34,597 nucleotides of DNA. Source: Planctomycetota bacterium (GTDB lineage Bacteria > Planctomycetota > Planctomycetia > Pirellulales > Pirellulaceae). Positions 31,925-34,597 of the stretch are shown piece after piece. The notes under the pieces are model-generated. The model was not told the origin of the DNA. It saw only the letters and a list, made by a program, of their open reading frames with translations, and made no database searches. A program made the translations under genes and the position numbers. Numbering within the stretch: position 1 is the stretch's first letter; every line of letters starts with the position of its first letter. The stretch spans positions 1-34,597 of the forward strand of contig JAQBZB010000069.1 in the NCBI GenBank assembly GCA_027622275.1, given 5' to 3'.

Positions 31925-32884
31925 TCAATCAACGTCGTCGTCGTGCTTCTTTGTCGACTGCGGCGGACGCGATGTTTCGTCACCATCGGGAACCTGGGCC
32001 AGCATCCGTCCCGCGACTTCTATGGCCAGTAGCGGCTCGTCCGTAATGATGCCATAGGACCGGCGCGCCAGGCTGGCTTGTAGCTGCTGCCGGTCGTTTG
32101 GTACCCAGAGAAAAATCGGGTAACCGCGTGCCTGCAATCGATCGATGGTCTGCGAGTCGACCGTCGTCTCGATACTCAGGAGATCCGGCTGAATGAATTT
32201 GCGAATCGCCCGCCGCCAGGGCTCGCTCTTGAGAAAGAAGGGGATCTTGCGATACTGCGTCGGATCGAAGGGCTCGATGTCGCGAAAAATGAACATCGTG
32301 CGGACCCGCGAATCGAGCGCCTTGATGCGACGCAGAACAAACGGGTTGAAGGAACTGAGGATCACGTAATCGTGAGCGTCATGCTGACCGATCTCGTTGA
32401 CAGCGATGGCCTCCGCACCCTCGTCCTGCATACCGCCTGCCTTGATCTCGACGATGACGTTGGTTCGCCCTGCGACTTCGTCCAGCAGCTGGCCAAAGGT
32501 CACGATTCGCTCGCCCGCGAACTTGGCGTCGAACTTGGACCCCATGTCCAAACGCTGGAGTTCCTCGAGCGTTAAATCTTTGATGGCCCCGACGCCGTCC
32601 GTGAGTCGTTCCAGCGTCGGATCATGGAAGATGACCAATTCCCCGTCAGCCGTAAGTTGCCCATCCAAATCAACGCCATCCAGTCCCTGCTCGATTGCCA
32701 TCCGCACTGCCGAAATGCCGTTATCCGGCCCGTAGTTGCCGAAACCTCGATGAGCGATCAGCAACGGCTGCTCTTCCTCTGGCACGCGGCTGCGGTGCGG
32801 CGGTTCGTAGAAGAAGAGGTAGCCGATACCGACCAGCAGCACGCCAAGCACGGCAAGCAGGATTCTCCATCGTCGTCGCTTCAT
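31925..32884 (-). CDS. Glycerophosphodiester phosphodiesterase-like protein, membrane-anchored
   Basis: A 319-residue protein. An N-terminal TM anchor (RILLAVLGVLLVGIGYLFFY) is followed by a GDPD-type TIM barrel: LLIAHRGFGNYGPDNG, GVDLDGQLTADGELVIFHDP, TNVIVEIKAG, YVILSSFNP, and a C-terminal RGYPIFLWVPND. The family hydrolyses glycerophosphodiesters to glycerol-3-phosphate and an alcohol. The two catalytic histidines (HRG and HD) and the later glutamate (VEIK) are present. The usual PENT and E-x-D motifs read PDNG and D-L-D, so one metal ligand is Asp instead of Glu. The tail is acidic and Lys/Asp-rich. The start at 32884 is followed directly by basic residues (MKRRRWR) that suit an inside-facing N-terminus. 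Confidence 0.85.
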   Translation of the reverse strand: MKRRRWRILLAVLGVLLVGIGYLFFYEPPHRSRVPEEEQPLLIAHRGFGNYGPDNGISAVRMAIEQGLDGVDLDGQLTADGELVIFHDPTLERLTDGVGAIKDLTLEELQRLDMGSKFDAKFAGERIVTFGQLLDEVAGRTNVIVEIKAGGMQDEGAEAIAVNEIGQHDAHDYVILSSFNPFVLRRIKALDSRVRTMFIFRDIEPFDPTQYRKIPFFLKSEPWRRAIRKFIQPDLLSIETTVDSQTIDRLQARGYPIFLWVPNDRQQLQASLARRSYGIITDEPLLAIEVAGRMLAQVPDGDETSRPPQSTKKHDDDVD

Positions 32885-32918
32885 GGTGCTTACCTAAATC
32901 CCTACCTTGGCCCGCATG

Positions 32919-34494
32919 TCATCGACCATAACGATCCCACTCGGCGGCAATTCGTTTGCCCTGATAGCGGGCCAGCGTCATGATTGAAATCATCGGATTG
33001 GCACCGCAGGAAGTCGGAAAAACGGACGAGTCGCAGACCATCAGGCTCTCGACTTGGTGCGACTCGCACCGCGAATTGACGACGGAGCGACGGACGTCTG
33101 CGCCCATTTTGACCGTGGCTTGTGGGTGCGCCGAAGTGATGGTTGTTTGATGTGGAAGAAACTCCAGGTGTTGGCAGTGGACGGCCTGCGTAGCCTTTGT
33201 AAAACGCGGGGTTTCGAGTGGCCCCAACTTCTCTTCCGACGCTAGAAAAACCGACTCTGCACCGGCGGCGAACATGATCTCGACGGCCTTCTGAGCCGCG
33301 AATCGCAGCCGCGGCTTGTCTCTTTGTGACAACTGATAATGGACCTCGGGGCGACGTGTCGCCGCATCATAGGCCACGCGATTGTCGGTCAGTACGCGGT
33401 CTACCAACATGACTCCGAAGCCCGCCGTACGATTGTAAAGCCGCATCATTTCAAAATGGGCGGGGCCAAATCCTGGCATGATCGAAGCACCGTAAACAGG
33501 ATGCCCGAACAAGCACTCGAAGTAGAATCCCTGGGTCGAGAAATAGTGATCGCTGTAGACGGAGCCTGTGATGCCGCGATAGTTGGTCAGCTGGCGGTCG
33601 AAGACACCGATGACGGGCAGACTGGGATGCAGCACGAGTCCGCGTCCGATTCGACCGTGCGGGTCTGGATGCCCGGACCTTTGTAACAAGCAAGGCGTCT
33701 CGGGCTCCCGCGGCGACAATGACAAGGCGGGCCGCAATCTCCACGAGCCCCGGCGGAACCAGATTGGCTTGCGATCCAGGTCGGGTCGGATGGATCATTC
33801 CCACGGCACCGGTGGCAACCTGTTTTTCTCCGCGACGTTGGAAACGAATCTTGTCGACGTCGCAGTGGTGCAACAGACGGACGCCGCGGTTGAGCGCGTC
33901 GGCGATGTACGTGACCATCGTCCCTTGTTTGTGGTCGTACGCACAACCTTGGGCACAGTAGCCGCACTGGCGACAGTCGCGCATGTTCAGTTCAAATCGC
34001 TTCGTGGCGATCCCTAACTGCCGACATCCCCGCTCCAACAGTCGGTTGTTGTCGTTGATCTGCTCGGGTGCCACAGCGTGCACATTCAAGCGTTGCCGAA
34101 CCTCGGCGAGGCATCCGCGCATGTTCAACCCCGTCTGGCCATAGTCGCTCGCCGCGTCATCGAACGAGAACCCCTGGAGGCCCGAGGATTCTCGCCAGCG
34201 GTCCCAGACGGCGGGGATCGGGTCGAAGCAGAGCGCCAGGTTGACCGTCGTTCCTCCACCCACGCATTCTCCACCTCGCACGGGGATCGCGCCATCACTG
34301 GTCGAACGACTGCCACCGCCGGCGTACAACATTCCCATGTCCAGCTCACGCTGGTTAAAGGATTCCTTGGTAAAGAATCCTCCCTTCTCGATCAGCAGGA
34401 TGTCCTGCTGCGTACGTTCGGCAAGCGTTGCGGCCAGCACACCGCCCGCGGCCCCCGATCCGATGATCAAGATGTCACATTTCAGTTGGTTCAT
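32919..34494 (-). pseudogene. GMC-type FAD oxidoreductase broken by a 1-base frameshift
   Basis: The 5' part from ATG 34494 (AAGG upstream) has the FAD motif CDILIIGSGAAGGVLAATLA, the substrate-side GGGSRSTSDGAIPVRGGECVGGGT block and a cysteine cluster DCRQCGYCAQGCAYDHKQG. That cluster is seen in GMC long-chain alcohol oxidase/dehydrogenase-like enzymes. After VIVAAGA the frame is lost at a GGG run (33702-33704 on the plus strand). The neighbouring frame carries on with ETPCLLQRSGHPDPHGRIG, later LPHQTTITSAHPQ and the C-terminal VCDSSVFPTSCGANPMISIM motif. Removing one base gives a single 524-residue frame. The family oxidises alcohols, including sterols and long-chain alcohols; the substrate here is unknown. 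Bases 34495-34597 hold no other gene. Confidence 0.88.
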
Positions 34495-34597
34495 CGCCCG
34501 CCTTCTAGTCCCAGAACAAGCGAACTCTTGAAGACTGCTTCGCAAGCTGAGCAAGAAAAACTCAAAATCCCCCCTTTTCTTGGTGCGTTTTATTGTT

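Noticed and set aside
1-34597. Mobile element or prophage carrying this region
   Set aside because: No transposase, integrase, phage structural gene, tRNA or flanking attachment repeats are visible.

Overview
The window looks like a piece of a Planctomycetota chromosome. I infer this from a serine/threonine kinase gene directly behind an ECF-type sigma factor gene, giant kinase-WD40(-LRR) proteins, DUF1579 and TIGR03067-type secreted proteins, DUF3592 proteins, many small multi-pass membrane proteins of no known family, and short palindromic dispersed repeats of the kind that litter planctomycete genomes. I cannot name the genus. Every gene I can support lies on the minus strand, so the text reads right to left in transcription order. 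I see no tRNA, rRNA, CRISPR array, transposase or phage gene.

Right end (34.5 to 29 kb): a GMC-type FAD oxidoreductase broken by a 1-base frameshift, a glycerophosphodiester phosphodiesterase-like protein, two very small membrane ORFs, a cupredoxin-like lipoprotein that has lost its C-terminus and runs into the next gene, an NDUFA9-like NAD(P)-binding protein broken by a small frameshift, and an unknown membrane protein. Middle right (28.9 to 20.2 kb): an ECF-type sigma factor starting next to a palindromic repeat, then kinase 2 (kinase, TM segment, 14 WD40 blades), then a DUF1579 x2 + TIGR03067 putative lipoprotein, then four small membrane proteins. Middle (20.1 to 13.9 kb): kinase 1 (kinase, TM segment, coiled coil, 14 WD40 blades, leucine-rich repeats) followed by a secreted DUF1579 protein gene inactivated by an exact 8-bp tandem duplication. 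Left (13.9 to 1.1 kb): a run of small membrane proteins interspersed with two DUF3592 proteins, an NTF2-like protein with two inserted TM helices, a saccharopine-dehydrogenase-like enzyme and a PHBH-type FAD monooxygenase. Left end (0.9 to 0.1 kb): a second sigma factor split by an in-frame TAG.

Two things stand out. First, the order kinase, then secreted DUF1579 protein, then small membrane proteins occurs twice in tandem, with one sigma factor at the head and a decayed one at the far end. This suggests a duplicated cell-envelope signalling module. Second, palindromic repeat sequence has been absorbed in frame into the kinases: one palindrome enlarges the N-terminal linker of kinase 2, and a shared repeat lies between the HRD and DFG motifs of both kinases. 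Four genes carry single simple lesions (one nonsense, three small insertions). These could be real decay or consensus errors, and raw reads would decide.
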